A stretch of 64,000 nucleotides of DNA from positions 1 to 64,000 of the forward strand of contig CAUYWD010000196.1 in assembly GCA_963576735.1 (NCBI GenBank), written 5' to 3'. This DNA comes from Bedellia somnulentella. Its lineage: Eukaryota; Arthropoda; Insecta; Lepidoptera; Bedelliidae. Position 1 is the stretch's first letter; every line of letters begins with the position of its first letter. Both the position numbers and the translations under genes were made by a program. Positions 63,458 through 64,000 of the stretch are shown in pieces. The notes under the pieces are model-generated. The model was not told the origin of the DNA, ran no database searches, and was given only the letters and a program-made list of their open reading frames with translations.

Positions 63458-63466
63458 ATGTGGGGG

Positions 63467-63470
63467 AACC
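63467..63470 (-). repeat. Single telomeric pentamer between copies E and F
   Basis: AACC again stands alone between the 5' end of E and the T-run of F. Confidence 0.9.
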
Positions 63471-63491
63471 TTTTTTTTTTTTTTTTTTTTT

Positions 63492-63884
63492 CGTGGGTAA
63501 ATCCTCATGGATCCGACGCCACCCGGTGGAGTGACGAAGGTATGTCGGACTCCTACCGACTAAAACCCCACGGTGACTCTTCACTGGTGCCTTATTGTAG
63601 GGTCCGTGGGCTTTCTAGACCATTGGCAATACGTACCACAGACCCTACGCACCTAACGCCGCAAGGCATCACTTCTCAGGGGGACTTCTGTTAGCCCCCT
63701 TTTCTTCCTGTCTTTTTGCAGCAGACGCTCAGAGTCACTTGAGCGCCTGCCCATCGCGGGCAAGTTGAGTCGACACACAAAGCCACCGATTTGCGTGCCC
63801 CCTGCCCTCGGAGCCCCGTCTTTGGCGGTGAACGCTCACGGGGCTCCTTGGTCTTGATTAAGACCATTCCATGCCGCGGGCATA
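63492..63884 (-). other. 3' UTR of copy F
   Basis: It is nearly the same as the 3' UTR of copy A, including GTCGG/CCGAC near the tail and GCAGACGCTCA/TGAGCGCCTGC. This separates A and F from B to E. Confidence 0.75.
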
Positions 63885-64000
63885 CTAGTGTCTTGCACCG
63901 CGGCGGCGGGTCCCACGTCTTGTAGGATCCGCTATCTCCCGTTCCCTTTCGGCGGCCTCTTTCGCAAGCATTACATGTTCACAGAAAGAGGCCACCGCCG
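63885..64000 (-). CDS. SART-like ORF2, copy F, C-terminal end (partial)
   Basis: The last 38 codons read in the same frame as copy A, ending ERERE, then a basic RRGTRRRGARH tail before the stop TAG. Copy A ends GARY at this place. No broken frame is seen in the visible part. Confidence 0.88.
   Translation of the reverse strand, partial: AVASFCEHVMLAKEAAEREREIADPTRRGTRRRGARH

Larger units (their letters stand above)
53659..63466 (-). mobile_element. SART-like telomeric LINE, copy E, split by an RTE-like insertion
   Basis: Copy E has a poly(A) of 27 (53659-53685). The element is full length but its ORF1 is interrupted at 58762-62240. It has a short-type 5' UTR like C, a Gag N-half like D, a Gag C-half like C and an ORF2 of the A/C type, so it is a mosaic. 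Its 5' end duplicates the first 9 bases. An extra diverged copy of the structured RNA module lies upstream of ORF1. Confidence 0.9.
62862..63466 (-). other. 5' UTR of copy E
   Basis: This is the short-type leader (as C) plus an insertion of about 150 bases next to ORF1 that holds the second RNA module. The ribozyme-like fold is at 63377-63457, preceded by a 9-base duplication of the element start. Confidence 0.65.
63471..64000 (-). mobile_element. SART-like telomeric LINE, copy F (3' end only, cut by the window)
   Basis: Copy F has a poly(A) of about 21 (63471-63491), a 3' UTR of the copy A subtype (63492-63884) and the last codons of ORF2. The rest lies beyond the window. Confidence 0.93.

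Noticed and set aside
28522..63491. Terminal attachment of the SART-like copies in the manner of Drosophila HeT-A
   Set aside because: Their poly(A) ends face the direction in which TTAGG points, the opposite of HeT-A; insertion inside repeat DNA fits better.
1..64000. tRNA or rRNA genes
   Set aside because: No cloverleaf with A/B boxes and no rRNA-like sequence was recognised outside the retrotransposons.

Overview
This window holds no recognisable host gene. It is chromosome-end type DNA from a eukaryote, almost certainly an insect or another arthropod. The evidence is a long (CCTAA)n/(TTAGG)n array, the usual insect telomere repeat, together with non-LTR retrotransposons of the SART/TRAS type joined to TTAGG repeats. 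The species cannot be told from the sequence.

Layout. Positions 1-19514 are a satellite of 354-bp units: 55 complete copies plus 44 bases, with no variant unit seen by eye. At 19515-24953 lies a plus-strand two-ORF LINE (Gag; EN-RT-RNase H) whose poly(A) runs straight into the telomeric array at 24954-28521, about 713 CCTAA pentamers with one 6-base variant unit. From 28522 to the window end, six minus-strand SART-like LINEs stand head to tail, here named A to F from left to right (A 28522-34728, B 34813-41121, C 41201-47425, D 47430-53654, E 53659-63466, F from 63471, partial). All five complete copies are full length. A/B and B/C are separated by about 80 bases of CCTAA; C/D, D/E and E/F by a single pentamer. 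Each has a 5' UTR, an ORF1 (Gag with an AT-hook-like motif, coiled coil and three zinc knuckles), an ORF2 (AP endonuclease, RT, C-terminal CCHC), a structured 3' UTR and poly(A). D carries a nonsense mutation in ORF2. The Gag gene of E is split by an RTE-like LINE (58762-62240) with an 11-bp target-site duplication.

How the parts work together. The junctions show insertion between T and A of TTAGG. ORF1 and ORF2 meet at stop-start overlaps of the UAAUG/UGAUG kind, consistent with translational coupling. Gag presumably packages the RNA and helps bring it to the telomere. The ORF2 endonuclease nicks the repeat and the RT copies the RNA from its 3' end.

Most interesting. (1) The first 81 nt of all five SART-like copies can be folded as a hepatitis-delta-virus-like self-cleaving ribozyme starting at the element boundary. 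(2) A second, unclassified RNA fold lies inside the start of ORF1; a diverged second copy in E keeps every helix with different bases. (3) The single-pentamer stacking. (4) Satellite DNA lies on the side towards which the TTAGG strand points, where the chromosome end would be expected.
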